Assembly: GCA_021805865.1 (NCBI GenBank)
Contig: JAJZDX010000021.1
Span: 1 to 64,000 of the forward strand
Source of the DNA: Pseudomonadota bacterium
GTDB taxonomy: Bacteria > Pseudomonadota > Gammaproteobacteria > Steroidobacterales > Steroidobacteraceae
Length of the DNA: 64,000 bases
Direction of reading: 5' to 3'
Under the pieces are notes generated by a model that did no database searches, had not been told where the DNA came from, and saw nothing but the letters and a program-made list of their open reading frames with translations. The position numbers were made by a program, and so were the translations under genes. Positions 25,647-37,477 of this stretch are shown here, in pieces (the stretch's first letter is position 1; every line of letters starts with the position of its first letter).

Positions 25647-27521
25647 CTAGATCTCGACCACCGTGTTCAGCGTCACCACGCCACGGGAGGGCATGCGGAA
25701 GAACTCGGCCGCCTGGGTGCTGTGGCGCTGCATGCGCGCAAAGAGGTTTCGCTGCAGGCCCCGCCAGCCCGGCAGCTCCCTGGCGCGCACCACGTGCTGT
25801 CCGACGAAGAACGAGCTGTCCTCCATGAAGACCGTCAGGCCGCGGGTCCGGCAGGCCTTGAGCGCCGCCCCGACGTCGGGGGTCTCCATGAAGCCGAAAC
25901 GCGCCGCGACCAGATAGATCCCGGGAAGCACCTCGTCGATGTCGACGCGATGCGCCGGGTCCTGGCGCGGGGAGCGCACGATCTCCATGTTGAGGATGAT
26001 GAGCCTCTCGTGGACGACATGATTGTGCTCGAGGTTGCGGACCAGCGCCGAGGGCACGAGGTCGGGCGTGCTGGCGAGGAACACGGCGGTGCCGGGCACG
26101 CGCTTGGCTCCCGCGAGCAGCTTCTGCAGCTCGCCTCGCGGGACGGCCTGCCGGGCGAGCGCCGCGCGCAGCTCGATCCGCCCGCTGCGCCAGGTGATGA
26201 ACACCGTGAAAAGCACGACCGCCAGGGCGAGCGGAATCCATCCTCCGGTCGGCACCTTGGTCATGTTGCCCAACACGAATATGGCATCGACCACGAACAA
26301 CAGCCCGAAGAGCAGTGCCACGATCCACTTCGGCCAGTTCCACTGATCGAGCGCGACGAAGGCGCCGAGAACGGTCGTGATCAGCATCGTGCCGACCACG
26401 GCCGAGCCGTATGCGCCCGAGAGCGCATTGGAGGAGCCGAAGCCCACCACGAAGCCGATCACCGCGATGCACACCAGCCAGTTGACCGCCGGAACGTAGA
26501 TCTGCCCGAGCTCGGTGGCCGAGGTCTGCAGCACACGGATGCGCGGCAGCAGGTCGAGCTGCACCGCCTGGCGCGCCATGGAGTACGCCCCCGATATGAC
26601 CGCCTGCGAGGCGATGACGGTGGCCGCGGTCGCGAGGATCACCATCCAGGGCAGCGCCGAGGCGGACACCATGTAGTAAAGCGCCAATGGAATGAAGCGG
26701 CCGTGCGAGAGCTGCAGCGCGCCCTGGCCGAGGTAGTTGAGCAGCAGCGCCGGCCAGACGAGGATGAACCATGCGATGCGCACCGGCTGCTTGCCGAAAT
26801 GGCCCATGTCGGCATAGAGCGCCTCGCCGCCGGTGAGCGCGAGAAACACCGCGCCGATGATGCCGAACGAAGCTTCCGGTCGGTGAGCGAGCAGCTCGAT
26901 GCCGTAGAGCGGATCTGCCGCGTAGAGCACCACGGGGTCGGCGTGGATCGCCTCGATGCCCGTGAGCGCGAGCACCACGAACCACACGATCATGACCGGA
27001 CCGAACAGGGCGCCGATCTTGGCCGTGCCGCGGCGCTGGTAGGCGAACAGACCCAGGATGACCCCGACGGTGATCGGTATGACCGCGTGCACGAAGCCGG
27101 GGTCGAGCACCTGTACGCCCTCCACCGCGCTCAGCACCGAGATCGCCGGGGTGATCAGCGAGTCGCAGAAGAAGAACGCCGTGCCCGCGAGCGCCAGCCA
27201 CACCACCATGCGCGCCCAGAGGCTCCCGGCGATACAGTGCCGCTGGGCCAGCGCGAACATGGCGAGGATGCCGCCCTCGCCGTCATTGTCGGCGCGCATG
27301 ATGATGCTGATGTACTTGACGGTGACCGAGATGGTGAGGGCCCACAGGATGAGCGACAGCGAGCCGAGCACCGCCTGATGGTTGAAGCGGCCCGCCTCGG
27401 TCAGGGTCTCCTCCAGCGCATAGAGTGGACTGGTGCCGATGTCGCCGTAGACGACGCCGAGGGCGCCGATGACGGCCGCCAGAGTCCAGCCGCGGCCCTT
27501 GCCATGGGTCGTCGTGCCCAT
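25647..27521 (-). CDS. kup: Low-affinity potassium uptake protein Kup
   Basis: K+/H+ symporter, 624 residues like E. coli Kup, with about 12 membrane helices in the first 440 residues and a cytoplasmic tail. Family motifs are ALGVVYGDIGTSPLYA, FALTGGEALYADMGHFG-like FLALTGGEALYADMGHFG, and GQIYVPAVNW. The start lies 4 bases after the SET-gene stop, so they are cotranscribed. Confidence 0.95.
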   Translation of the reverse strand: MGTTTHGKGRGWTLAAVIGALGVVYGDIGTSPLYALEETLTEAGRFNHQAVLGSLSLILWALTISVTVKYISIIMRADNDGEGGILAMFALAQRHCIAGSLWARMVVWLALAGTAFFFCDSLITPAISVLSAVEGVQVLDPGFVHAVIPITVGVILGLFAYQRRGTAKIGALFGPVMIVWFVVLALTGIEAIHADPVVLYAADPLYGIELLAHRPEASFGIIGAVFLALTGGEALYADMGHFGKQPVRIAWFILVWPALLLNYLGQGALQLSHGRFIPLALYYMVSASALPWMVILATAATVIASQAVISGAYSMARQAVQLDLLPRIRVLQTSATELGQIYVPAVNWLVCIAVIGFVVGFGSSNALSGAYGSAVVGTMLITTVLGAFVALDQWNWPKWIVALLFGLLFVVDAIFVLGNMTKVPTGGWIPLALAVVLFTVFITWRSGRIELRAALARQAVPRGELQKLLAGAKRVPGTAVFLASTPDLVPSALVRNLEHNHVVHERLIILNMEIVRSPRQDPAHRVDIDEVLPGIYLVAARFGFMETPDVGAALKACRTRGLTVFMEDSSFFVGQHVVRARELPGWRGLQRNLFARMQRHSTQAAEFFRMPSRGVVTLNTVVEI

Positions 27522-27525
27522 GGAG

Positions 27526-28155
27526 TCAGCGCCGGGGCGCCTTGGCGCGCGCGGGTCGCTTGGAGCGCTTTGCGGCCGCCCCTGAGGCACGTTTCCCCGA
27601 TGGCGCGGAGCCACGCTTCGTCTCGAGGCGCACAGCCGCTGCGGCGCGCGGCTTGCGCGGCGGTTTGCGGGGCGCGGGCTTCTTCGGCGGCCAGAGCATG
27701 GTGCCGCGGCAGCTGTCGTGACCGCAGCGGCAGGCGTAAATCTCATCGACGTTCGGCGGGTCGTCCGCGTCGCGGCCGAGCTGATAGTCGTAGCTCAGCT
27801 CCTCGCCCGGCTGGATGGTGCGGGTGGCCTCGATGAACACCCGTTTGGCTTCGATCACCGACTCGCAGTTGGGGTCGCAGGAATGGTTGATGAAGCGCGA
27901 ATCGTTGCCGTCGACCCCCCCGTCGAGCACCGTCTTCGAGTCGACGATGAACAGAAAGGTGTGGCCGTCGCTCTCGTCCCTGTCCTCGTAGCGGCGGTCG
28001 GCCTCCTCGTGCGTGACCCGCTCACCGAGATACTCGATGATGCGCGTGCCCTTGCGGATGCGCCGCAGCGCGAATGCGCCGAGGCCGTGAACCGGCGATC
28101 TGCGCACCCGGAACCATGGTGCGCCTCTTGCGGAGCTGACGTTCTTCACGGGCAC
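27526..28155 (-). CDS. SET-domain protein-lysine methyltransferase with basic C-terminal tail
   Basis: 209 residues. The SET domain covers about 14-126: GLGAFALRRIRKG, the SAM/lysine pocket FINHSCDPNCE (residues 89-98) and ELSYDYQLG with catalytic-type Tyr122 and Tyr124. A post-SET zinc motif ACRCGHDSCRG gives Cys142, Cys144 and Cys149, which with Cys93 can bind zinc. Residues 155-209 are a disordered Lys/Arg/Pro/Ala tail like histone H1 or AlgP-type tails. Such proteins methylate lysines in proteins; the bacterial target is unknown and could be a nucleoid or ribosomal protein or its own tail. GTG start two bases after thyA. Confidence 0.9.
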   Translation of the reverse strand: MPVKNVSSARGAPWFRVRRSPVHGLGAFALRRIRKGTRIIEYLGERVTHEEADRRYEDRDESDGHTFLFIVDSKTVLDGGVDGNDSRFINHSCDPNCESVIEAKRVFIEATRTIQPGEELSYDYQLGRDADDPPNVDEIYACRCGHDSCRGTMLWPPKKPAPRKPPRKPRAAAAVRLETKRGSAPSGKRASGAAAKRSKRPARAKAPRR

Positions 28156-28157
28156 CG

Positions 28158-28952
28158 TCAGACGGCCACTGGTGCGCTGATGGGGGGGTGATGCCGGTAG
28201 TTCACGAACTCGAAATCCTCGAACGCATAGTCGAAGAGGGTGGGTGGACGCCTGCGGATGTTGAGCCTCGGAGCGGGAAATGGCGCGCGCGCGAGCTGCA
28301 GCCGCGCCTGATCGAGGTGATTCAGATACAGATGGCAGTCCCCCCCGGTCCAGATGAACTCGCCGGGCTCAAGGCCGCACTGCTGGGCGAACATGTGCGT
28401 GAGCAGCGCATAGCTGGCGATGTTGAAGGGCACCCCGAGAAACACATCGGCGCTGCGCTGATAGAGTTGGCAGGAGAGCCGGCCGCCGGCGACGTGGAAC
28501 TGGAAGAGCGCGTGGCAGGGCATGAGGCGCATGTGCTCGAGCTCCCCGACGTTCCATGCGCTCACCACGATGCGGCGGGAGTCCGGATCGCGGCGGATCA
28601 GATCGAGCGCGGCGCTGATCTGATCGATGACCCGTCCGTCCGGTGCGGGCCAGGCGCGCCACTGCCTGCCGTAAACCGGGCCCAGCTCGCCTCGGGCATC
28701 GGCCCACTCGTCCCAAATGCTCACGTTGTGCTCGCGGAGCCAGGCGACGTTCGTCTCGCCGCGAAGGAACCACAGCAGCTCAAAGACCACCGAGCGCAGG
28801 TGGATGCGCTTGGTGGTCACCAGGGGGAAGCCCTGTCCGAGATCGAAGCGCATCTGCTCGCCGAACCTCGAGAGGGTGCCGGTGCCGGTGCGATCGTTCT
28901 TGGGCGTGCCACCTTCCAGAATGCGGCTCATCAGGTCCAGGTAAGGTCTCAT
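28158..28952 (-). CDS. thyA: Thymidylate synthase
   Basis: Makes dTMP from dUMP with methylene-tetrahydrofolate; 264 residues, identical in length to the E. coli enzyme, with the nucleophile also at Cys146 ([12 protein letters not shown]). Other motifs: [31 protein letters not shown] and the C-terminal PISAPVAV that closes the active site. Follows lgt by 20 bases, the same lgt-thyA order as in E. coli. Confidence 0.98.
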   Translation of the reverse strand: MRPYLDLMSRILEGGTPKNDRTGTGTLSRFGEQMRFDLGQGFPLVTTKRIHLRSVVFELLWFLRGETNVAWLREHNVSIWDEWADARGELGPVYGRQWRAWPAPDGRVIDQISAALDLIRRDPDSRRIVVSAWNVGELEHMRLMPCHALFQFHVAGGRLSCQLYQRSADVFLGVPFNIASYALLTHMFAQQCGLEPGEFIWTGGDCHLYLNHLDQARLQLARAPFPAPRLNIRRRPPTLFDYAFEDFEFVNYRHHPPISAPVAV

Positions 28953-28972
28953 CGGGCCTGATCCCCGGGGCT

Positions 28973-29779
28973 TTACTGCGCGGGCGCGAAATTACCCGAG
29001 TGCAGGCGAGTCTTGCGCGCGTACACGAGCAATCCGATGCCGATCAGGATCATGGGGAACGACAGCACCTGTCCCATGGTGAGCCAGCCCCAGGCGAGGT
29101 AGCCGAGCTGCGGGTCCGGCAGGCGGATGAATTCCATCAGAAAGCGGAACGTGCCATAGAGCAGCACGAACAGTCCCGTGGGCGCGAGCCGCGAGCGGGG
29201 CCGCGAAGTGAACCACCACACCACGACGAAAGTCACGATGCCTTCGAGGAAGCCCTCGTAGAGCTGTGAGGGCTGGCGGACCACCCCGTGGTACAGGAAC
29301 CCCCAGGGCAGCGTGGTGGGCTTGCCCCAGAGCTCGCCGTTGATGAAGTTGCCCATGCGGCCGAAGAACAGCCCCGGAGCAATGAGCGGTGAGATGAAAT
29401 CGAGCACGTCCGCCAGCCTGCGGCCGCGGCGCCAGGCGAAAATCGCGAGCGCGAGGATGCCCCCGATGAATCCTCCATGAATGGACATGCCTCCGTCCCA
29501 GACCTCGATCGGGTACCAGGGGTTCTGCCGGGTCCAGAACGTCATGCCGTAAATCAGCACGTAGCCGAGGCGGCCGCCGAGCAGTCCGCCCAGCATGCCA
29601 AAGAAGATCACGTCATCGACATCCACCGGCTTCCAGGTCGAGCCGGGCCGCGAGGCGCGATAGCGCCCCAGTCCCCAGCCGGAGGCGAACCCGATCAGGT
29701 ACATGATTCCGTACCAGTGCACCTTGAGCGGGCCGATGCGGAAGGCGATGGGATTGATATTGGGGTATCGGATCATCAT
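28973..29779 (-). CDS. lgt: Phosphatidylglycerol-prolipoprotein diacylglyceryl transferase
   Basis: Inner-membrane enzyme starting lipoprotein maturation, 268 residues with seven membrane helices. The Lgt signature [13 protein letters not shown] and [10 protein letters not shown] (with the essential His) are present. Two adjacent ATG codons (29779, 29776) could start it. It would act on lipoproteins such as RlpA (54243-55040). Confidence 0.96.
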   Translation of the reverse strand: MMIRYPNINPIAFRIGPLKVHWYGIMYLIGFASGWGLGRYRASRPGSTWKPVDVDDVIFFGMLGGLLGGRLGYVLIYGMTFWTRQNPWYPIEVWDGGMSIHGGFIGGILALAIFAWRRGRRLADVLDFISPLIAPGLFFGRMGNFINGELWGKPTTLPWGFLYHGVVRQPSQLYEGFLEGIVTFVVVWWFTSRPRSRLAPTGLFVLLYGTFRFLMEFIRLPDPQLGYLAWGWLTMGQVLSFPMILIGIGLLVYARKTRLHSGNFAPAQ

Positions 29780-29791
29780 GGGGGTGGAAGT

Positions 29792-30973
29792 CTACCCGAG
29801 CTCGAGCGTTACGCGGCAAAAGAGCGCCTTGAGGTAGCGCGTCTCGGGGATGGCGGGATGGATGGGGTGGTCGGGCGACTGGCCGCCCGCCTCCAGGATC
29901 TGCACGCCCCGGCCGCTGTGGCGGGCGGCGGCCTGAAGGATTTCGGTGAGCGCCTCGGGCGCGAGGTGATAGGAGCAGGAGCAGGACACCAGCAGTCCCT
30001 CGCCCTCGATGAGCGAGAGCGCCAGCTGATTGAGCTTGCGGTAGGCGGCCTGCCCCCGGGGAATGTCCTTCTTGCGCTTGATGAACGCCGGCGGATCGAG
30101 CACGACCACATCGAAGCGCTCTCCGCGCTCATGCAGGCTCTTCAGCGCCTCGAATGCGTCGGCGTGCAGAGTCTGCAGCCCGAAACCGTTGGCCCGCGCA
30201 TTGCGCTCGGCATAGCGCAATGCGGTTTCCGAGGAATCGACACAGCAGGCGGAGGCGGCCCCCGCCCGCAGCGCGGTGATCCCCCAGGCGCCCACGTAGC
30301 TGCACACATCCAGCACGCGTGCGCCCGGCCACAGGTAGCGCGCCAGCCGGGCCCGATTGCCGCACTGGTCGTAGAACCATCCGGTTTTCTGCCCGTGCAC
30401 GAGCGGCGCGGTGAAGCGCAGCCCGGCCTCGTGCACGGTGATGTCCTCGGGAACCTCGCCGAAGGCGGCCTGCGCGAGCTGCGGGAGCTGCTCGAGCTGA
30501 CGGGCGCCCGAATCGTTCTTCCAATAGAGGCCGGCCGGGCAGAGCTGGGCCCGCACGGCCTGCTCGACCGTCTCTCTCAACCGCTCCATGCCGGCCGTGG
30601 CGATCTGTCCGACCATGAAGTCCGCGTAGCGGTCGAGGACCAGGCCGGGCAGGCCGTCGGACTCTCCGAATACCAGGCGGTAATACGGCTCGCGGCAGAG
30701 TCGCTCGCGGAGCGTGAGCGCCGTGCGCAGCCGGTGCTCGATGAGGGCGAGATCCACAGGATGCGCCGCATCCCTGCTGAGAATTCGCGCACAGATCAAC
30801 GCATGCGGATTGACGTATGCGTAGCCAAGAAATTGTCCGCGATGCGACTGGACCTGCGCCTGCTCCCCGGGAGTGAACGCCTTGAGCGGCGTGTCGGCCG
30901 CGACCTCGTTGCTGAAGACCCATGGATGCCCGGCGGCGATGCGGCGCTCTTCGCCGCGCTCGAGGCGCAGCAC
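29792..30973 (-). CDS. rlmI: 23S rRNA m5C methyltransferase, RlmI family
   Basis: 393 residues from GTG 30973. N-terminal PUA-like domain (HPWVFSNEV near residue 20), an EEHG-like middle ([12 protein letters not shown]), and a Rossmann methyltransferase domain with the SAM loop [12 protein letters not shown], motif [10 protein letters not shown] and catalytic Cys in [10 protein letters not shown]. coli RlmI methylates C1962 of 23S rRNA. The frame is open to 31117 but that part overlaps the divergent gene and its promoter; TTG 31015 is the alternative start. Confidence 0.88.
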   Translation of the reverse strand: MLRLERGEERRIAAGHPWVFSNEVAADTPLKAFTPGEQAQVQSHRGQFLGYAYVNPHALICARILSRDAAHPVDLALIEHRLRTALTLRERLCREPYYRLVFGESDGLPGLVLDRYADFMVGQIATAGMERLRETVEQAVRAQLCPAGLYWKNDSGARQLEQLPQLAQAAFGEVPEDITVHEAGLRFTAPLVHGQKTGWFYDQCGNRARLARYLWPGARVLDVCSYVGAWGITALRAGAASACCVDSSETALRYAERNARANGFGLQTLHADAFEALKSLHERGERFDVVVLDPPAFIKRKKDIPRGQAAYRKLNQLALSLIEGEGLLVSCSCSYHLAPEALTEILQAAARHSGRGVQILEAGGQSPDHPIHPAIPETRYLKALFCRVTLELG

Positions 30974-31056
30974 CCGCTGGGAATGCTCGGCAATGGGAGG
31001 GGAGGAGGCGCTCAATGCGGATGTCCGGGCGGCGGGCGGATGCGCGGGTGCGGCAG

Positions 31057-31062
31057 TATACT
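31057..31062. promoter_or_regulatory. Symmetric -10 box between rlmI and the DUF255 gene
   Basis: The self-complementary AGTATACT (31055-31062 region) presents TATACT on both strands. For the plus-strand gene it ends 8 bases before the ATG at 31071, so that mRNA would have almost no leader. No clear -35 is seen. Confidence 0.4.
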
Positions 31063-31070
31063 GGAATGCG

Positions 31071-33160
<2,090 letters not shown>

Positions 33161-33164
<4 letters not shown>

Positions 33165-36100
33165 GCGAGCAGTTCCACGGCGCCGCCGATGGCGGCGGTG
33201 TTGATGGTGAGGGTGCGCTCGGTTGCGAAGCGCTGCAGGTAGTGCGGACCGCCGGCCTTGGGGCCGGTGCCCGAGAGGCCCTGGCCGCCGAAGGGCTGAA
33301 CGCCGACCACCGCGCCGATCATGTTGCGATTGACGTAGGTGTTGCCGGCCGGCAGAGAGCGGAATATGTGCTCGGCGAGGCTTTCGAGCCGGCTGTGCAC
33401 ACCGAGCGTCAGTCCGAATCCGGTGGCGCGCACCGCCTCGATCACCTCGGGCAGCTGTCCGGCGCGATAGCGGGCCACGTGCAGGATGGGGCCGAATTCC
33501 TCGGTCTTCAGCTGATCGAGTGAGGCAAGCTCGATCAGCTGTGGCCCGAAGAAATGCCCGCCGGCCGGACAGCCGGTGGTCGGGCAGGCGTACAGGAGCT
33601 TCGCGCTGCGCTGCATGCGCTCGGCATGGGCGCGCAGACGCTCGATCGCCTCGCCTCCGATCACCGGCCCCACGTCAGTGGCAGGATCGGCCGGGTCTCC
33701 GAGCCGCAGGCAGCGCATCGCGCCGATCAGCATCTCGATGATCCGGTCGGCGATGTCCTCCTGCAGATACAACACTCGCAGCGCCGAGCAGCGCTGGCCC
33801 GCGCTGGTGAACGCCGAGGCGATGACGTCGTCCACGACCTGTTCCGCGAGCGCGGTGGCATCGACGATCATGGCGTTCACGCCGCCGGTTTCGGCGATGA
33901 GCGGAACGATGGGGCCCTCGCGTGCGGCGAGCGTGCGGTTGATGGTGGCGGCCGTACGGGTCGAGCCGGTGAACGCCACGCCGGCGAGCGCCGGGTGGGT
34001 GAGCGCGATGGCGCCGAACAGCGGTCCATCGGCCGGAGTCAATTGCAGGACGTCCCGCGGGATGCCCGCCTCGTGCAGCAGCCTGGTCATGGCGTGGGCG
34101 ATGAGCGGCGTTGCCGGCGCGGGCTTGGCGACCACGGCGTTGCCCGCCATCAGCGCCGCGGCAATCTGTCCCGTGAAGATGGCCAGCGGAAAGTTCCACG
34201 GACTGATGCACGCGAACACGCCGCGGCCCTCGAGCGAGAGCAGATTGCGCTCGCCCACCGGACCGGGCAGCACCTGCGGACTGCCGAACAGCGCGTTGCC
34301 TCGCTCGGCGTAATAGCGGCAGAAATCCGCTGCCTCGCGCACCTCCGCCACCGCGTCGGGGAGCGTTTTGCCGGCCTCGCGCACCAGCAGGGCGAGGAAG
34401 GCGCCGCGGCGACTCTCCAGCAGATCCGCCGCTCGGGTGAGGCATGCGGCGCGCTCGGCCGCCGGCCGCCCGTCCCAGGCGCGCGCGGCGCGTGCGGCAC
34501 CGGCCATGGCGCCGAGGATCTCGGCTTCGGTGGCATCACGGGTGAGGCCGACCGTCTCGCCGGTGGCCGGTGAGAGCACCGGCACCTGCGGCCGGGCTGT
34601 CCCGCCGCCGGCAAGCAATGGCCCGCCCTCCTCGCGTCGGCCGGCGTGGGCGTGCAGCTCCGCCTGCAGGCCCGCGAGGTCGGCCGGATTGCCGAAGTCT
34701 GCGCCGCGGGAATTCTCGCGCGCACCGTAAAGCCGCGGCGGCTCGCGCAGGAGGCTCGAAGATTGCGCGGCCGTGCCGGCGGACTCGGGAAGGATCTGGC
34801 CCACGACGTGCTCCACGGGAATCCGTTTGTCTAGAAAATGATGAACGAAGGAGGTGTTGGCGCCGTTTTCGAGGAGTCGGCGCACCAGGTAGGGCAGCAG
34901 CTCCTCGTGGGTGCCGACCGGCGCGTATGCGCGTACCGGCGGCAGGTCGGGCCTGGCGGCGCGTACCGCTGCGTAAAGCGACTGGCCCATGCCGTGCAGG
35001 CGCTGGAACTCGTACGCCGCTCCCGCCGGCGCCAGCGCCATCACGGCCGCCACGGTGAGCGCATTGTGCGTGGCGAATTGGGGATAGATCACATCCTGGG
35101 CGGCGAAGAGCCTGTGCACGCACACCAGGTAGCCGGCGTCGGTCAGCGCTTTGGACGTGTAGACCGGAAAGCTCTCGAGGCCGCGCTCCTGGGCGCGTTT
35201 GATCTCCGCATCCCAGTAGGCGCCCTTGACCACGCGCACGCTCATGCGCCGACCCGTCTCGCGCGCCAGCCGGGCGGTCCAGTCGAGTACGAGCGGTGCG
35301 CGCCGCCCATAGGCCTGTACCGCAAGTCCGAGTCCCTCCCAGTGGCACGTCTGCCGATCGCGCGCCAGCGCCTCCACGATGTCGAGCGACAGATCGAGGC
35401 GGTCAGCCTCTTCGGCATCGATGGTCAGCCCGATGCCGCTGGCGCACGCGCTGCGGGCAAGGGAGATGGCCTGCGGCACCAGGCGCTCGAGCACCCGCGG
35501 ACGCTGTGCCAGCGCATAGCGGGGCTCCAGCGCGGAGAGCTTTACGGAGATGCCCGATCGTTGGTGCACGGGGGCTGCGGGCTGCCGGCCTAATGCCTCG
35601 ATCGCGCGCGTGTAGGCGTTGAAATAACGTTCGGCATCGCAGTCCGTGCGGGCGCCTTCGCCCAGCATGTCGAAGGAGCACAGGGCGAGCGCAGGGTCCT
35701 TCCCGCCGCGCTTCAGCGCCGATTCAATGGAGTCCCCGACGATGAAGGCCTGACCCATCAGCTTCATGGCCCGCCGCATCGCGCGGCGAGTCACCGGTGC
35801 CACCACGGTGTGCGCCATGCCGGGCGGTTCCACGAGCAGGGTCTGCGGATCGGGCAGCATGCGCCCCGCCGTGCGCAGCAGCGCGAGTCCCAACCGGATA
35901 CCGGGGCTCAGGCTGCCTGTTCGGTGGCCTCGAACGATGCGCAGACGCTCGGCGATGAGACGGTCGGCGCAGGCAGGATCGGGAGTGCGCAGCAGCGCCT
36001 CGGCCAGTCCCATCAGCGCCTTGCCCTCGGCGCTGTCGAGCGGGAACTGACCGAGGAGCGACTCGACCAGGGAGCCGGCGCGTGCCTGCGCACGGGCCGC

Positions 36101-36289
36101 CTCCACCCAGCGCACCGCCTGCCGACGCGCCTCCTCGAGCGTCTGGCGGTGCGTGAGCAACTCTTCGGACATCGCCTGCGCCGCCGCCTGCTCGCAGCGG
36201 AGCGTCGCGGAGCGGATCTGCCATCGAAGTGCTTCGAGGTCGCTTTCGGACGGTGAAACCGTCCCGTGGAGCTCGGCTAGGGCGGCCAT
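33161..36289 (-). CDS. putA: Bifunctional proline dehydrogenase / P5C dehydrogenase PutA
   Basis: 1042 residues; oxidises proline to glutamate at the inner membrane. The proline dehydrogenase barrel (about 140-470) shows [26 protein letters not shown] and [12 protein letters not shown], with FAD-site motifs. The aldehyde dehydrogenase domain (about 520-1030) has [16 protein letters not shown], catalytic Glu in [12 protein letters not shown] and Cys in [10 protein letters not shown]. The ribbon-helix-helix DNA-binding domain of E. coli-type PutA is absent, so it cannot repress itself; the divergent Lrp-type gene is the likely regulator. Confidence 0.95.
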
Positions 36290-36387
36290 GGATGATGCGG
36301 GGTAGCTAGTGTATTGTTCTAATAATATCCGTTCATACAGAGAATAATTTCATAATTTTTCGCTAATAGTAGTAAAATTGACTGGCT
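36290..36387. promoter_or_regulatory. AT-rich divergent promoter region of putA and the Lrp-type gene
   Basis: 98 bases, much richer in A+T than anything nearby. For the regulator, TAAAAT (36373-36378) ends 9 bases before its ATG. For putA, TATTAT (36327-36322, minus) is the best -10. ATTGTTCT (36313-36320) and AGAATAAT (36341-36348) form a 7/8 inverted repeat 28 bases apart, a plausible Lrp-family binding site. Confidence 0.6.
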
Positions 36388-36885
36388 ATGGCGAAATCCA
36401 CTTCCCGAAGCGCCCGCCCCCCGGACCGCATCGATCGCAGGTTGCTTGCGCTGCTGCAGCAAGATGGGCGTGTCCCGGTATCGCAGCTGGCCAGGGAGGT
36501 CAATCTCACGGTCACTCCGACTCTGGAGCGCATCCGCCGCCTGGAGAGGAACGGATTCATCAACGGGTACTTCGCGCATCTGAATGCGCGCCGCCTGGGA
36601 TTGAGCCTGCTGGCCTACATCGAGGTGTCGCTCGACCGCACGACCCCGGATGCGTTCGAGCGCTTCAAGGACATGGTGAAGGCCCATGACGAGATCATGG
36701 AATGCCACATGGTCGCGGGCGGCTTCGACTACCTGCTCAAGGTGCGCGTCAAAGACATGGCGAGCTATCGCACGCTGCTTGGCGATTACATCGCCGGGGT
36801 GCGCGGCGTGCAGCAGACGCACAGCTACTTCGTGATGGAGGAGGTCAAGTCGACCCACCGGATCGGGATTCCGGAGCCGGATTGA
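36388..36885 (+). CDS. Lrp/AsnC-family transcriptional regulator (PutR-like)
   Basis: 165 residues. An N-terminal winged helix (DRIDRRLLALLQQDGRVPVS, then LTVTPTLERIRRLERNGFI) is followed by the RAM/AsnC effector-binding domain (AYIEVSL, ECHMVAGGFDYLLKVRV). Divergent placement next to putA is the usual arrangement for proline-responsive Lrp-type activators. No ribosome site is visible before the ATG, and the -10 is very close, suggesting an almost leaderless mRNA. Confidence 0.93.
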   Translation: MAKSTSRSARPPDRIDRRLLALLQQDGRVPVSQLAREVNLTVTPTLERIRRLERNGFINGYFAHLNARRLGLSLLAYIEVSLDRTTPDAFERFKDMVKAHDEIMECHMVAGGFDYLLKVRVKDMASYRTLLGDYIAGVRGVQQTHSYFVMEEVKSTHRIGIPEPD

Positions 36886-36899
36886 GTCTTGCGGAAGTG

Positions 36900-36956
36900 C
36901 CGCGGGCTTCGCGGTGCCGGGCAAGGGACGAGCCGGCGCCGGCCTCCGGGCCGGCG
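36900..36956. terminator. Two hairpins between convergent genes
   Basis: CCGCG-GGCTT-CGCGG (36900-36914) lies 14 bases after the regulator stop. CGCCGGCC-TCCG-GGCCGGCG (36937-36956), a perfect 8-base stem with a tetraloop, abuts the dioxygenase stop at 36958. Neither has a U-run; they probably separate the two converging transcripts. Confidence 0.45.
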
Positions 36957-36957
36957 G

Positions 36958-37467
36958 TCAGGGCTCCAGTACGCTGCCGCAGCGCTTGCAGGTGCGCGCC
37001 GCGGCGCTGGCGTAGAAACGCTCGAATACCGGCGGCAGCTGTTTCTCGATGTCGGTCAGCTCGATGAGCTCTTCGTGCAGCAGCGTTGCACAGCCCCCGC
37101 AATACCATTGAAAGCCGTCGCGCTCCCCGCCGCTGCGGCGCCGCTCGATCACCAGACCCACGGTGTCCGCGGGGCGCTGCGGGGAGTGCGGCACGAGCGC
37201 CGGCAGCAGCAGCATCTCGCCCTGGCGGATGGGCACATCGACGAGGCGTCCATCCTGACGGGTCTTGAGCACCATGTCGCCCTCGATCTGGTAGAAGAGC
37301 TCCTGCCCGGGATCGACATGGTAGTCGCTGCGCGAGTTCGGGCCGCCGACCACCATGATGATGAAATCACCGTCCTCAAATACGCGCTTGTTGCCGACCG
37401 GAGGCTTCAGCAGCTGCCGGTGCCGCTCGATCCACTGTTGAAAATTGATGCTGTGCAGAGGCTCCAT
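36958..37467 (-). CDS. 3-hydroxyanthranilate 3,4-dioxygenase
   Basis: Cupin Fe(II) dioxygenase, 169 residues, opening the ring of 3-hydroxyanthranilate on the way to quinolinate or to tryptophan/nitrobenzoate catabolism. Iron ligands are His50 and Glu56 (DYHVDPGQELFYQ) and His94 (LVPHSPQRP). The bacterial rubredoxin-like second metal site is intact: Cys123/Cys126 (YCGGC) and Cys160/Cys163 (CKRC). AGGAG lies seven bases before the ATG. No other kynurenine-pathway gene is nearby; it follows apaH by 10 bases. Confidence 0.93.
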   Translation of the reverse strand: MEPLHSINFQQWIERHRQLLKPPVGNKRVFEDGDFIIMVVGGPNSRSDYHVDPGQELFYQIEGDMVLKTRQDGRLVDVPIRQGEMLLLPALVPHSPQRPADTVGLVIERRRSGGERDGFQWYCGGCATLLHEELIELTDIEKQLPPVFERFYASAAARTCKRCGSVLEP

Positions 37468-37477
37468 GGCGGATCTC

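Noticed and set aside
30873-31070. Upstream extension of the DUF255 gene and, on the other strand, of rlmI (to 31117)
   Set aside because: The two extensions overlap each other and the shared -10 region; both families start at the shorter positions.
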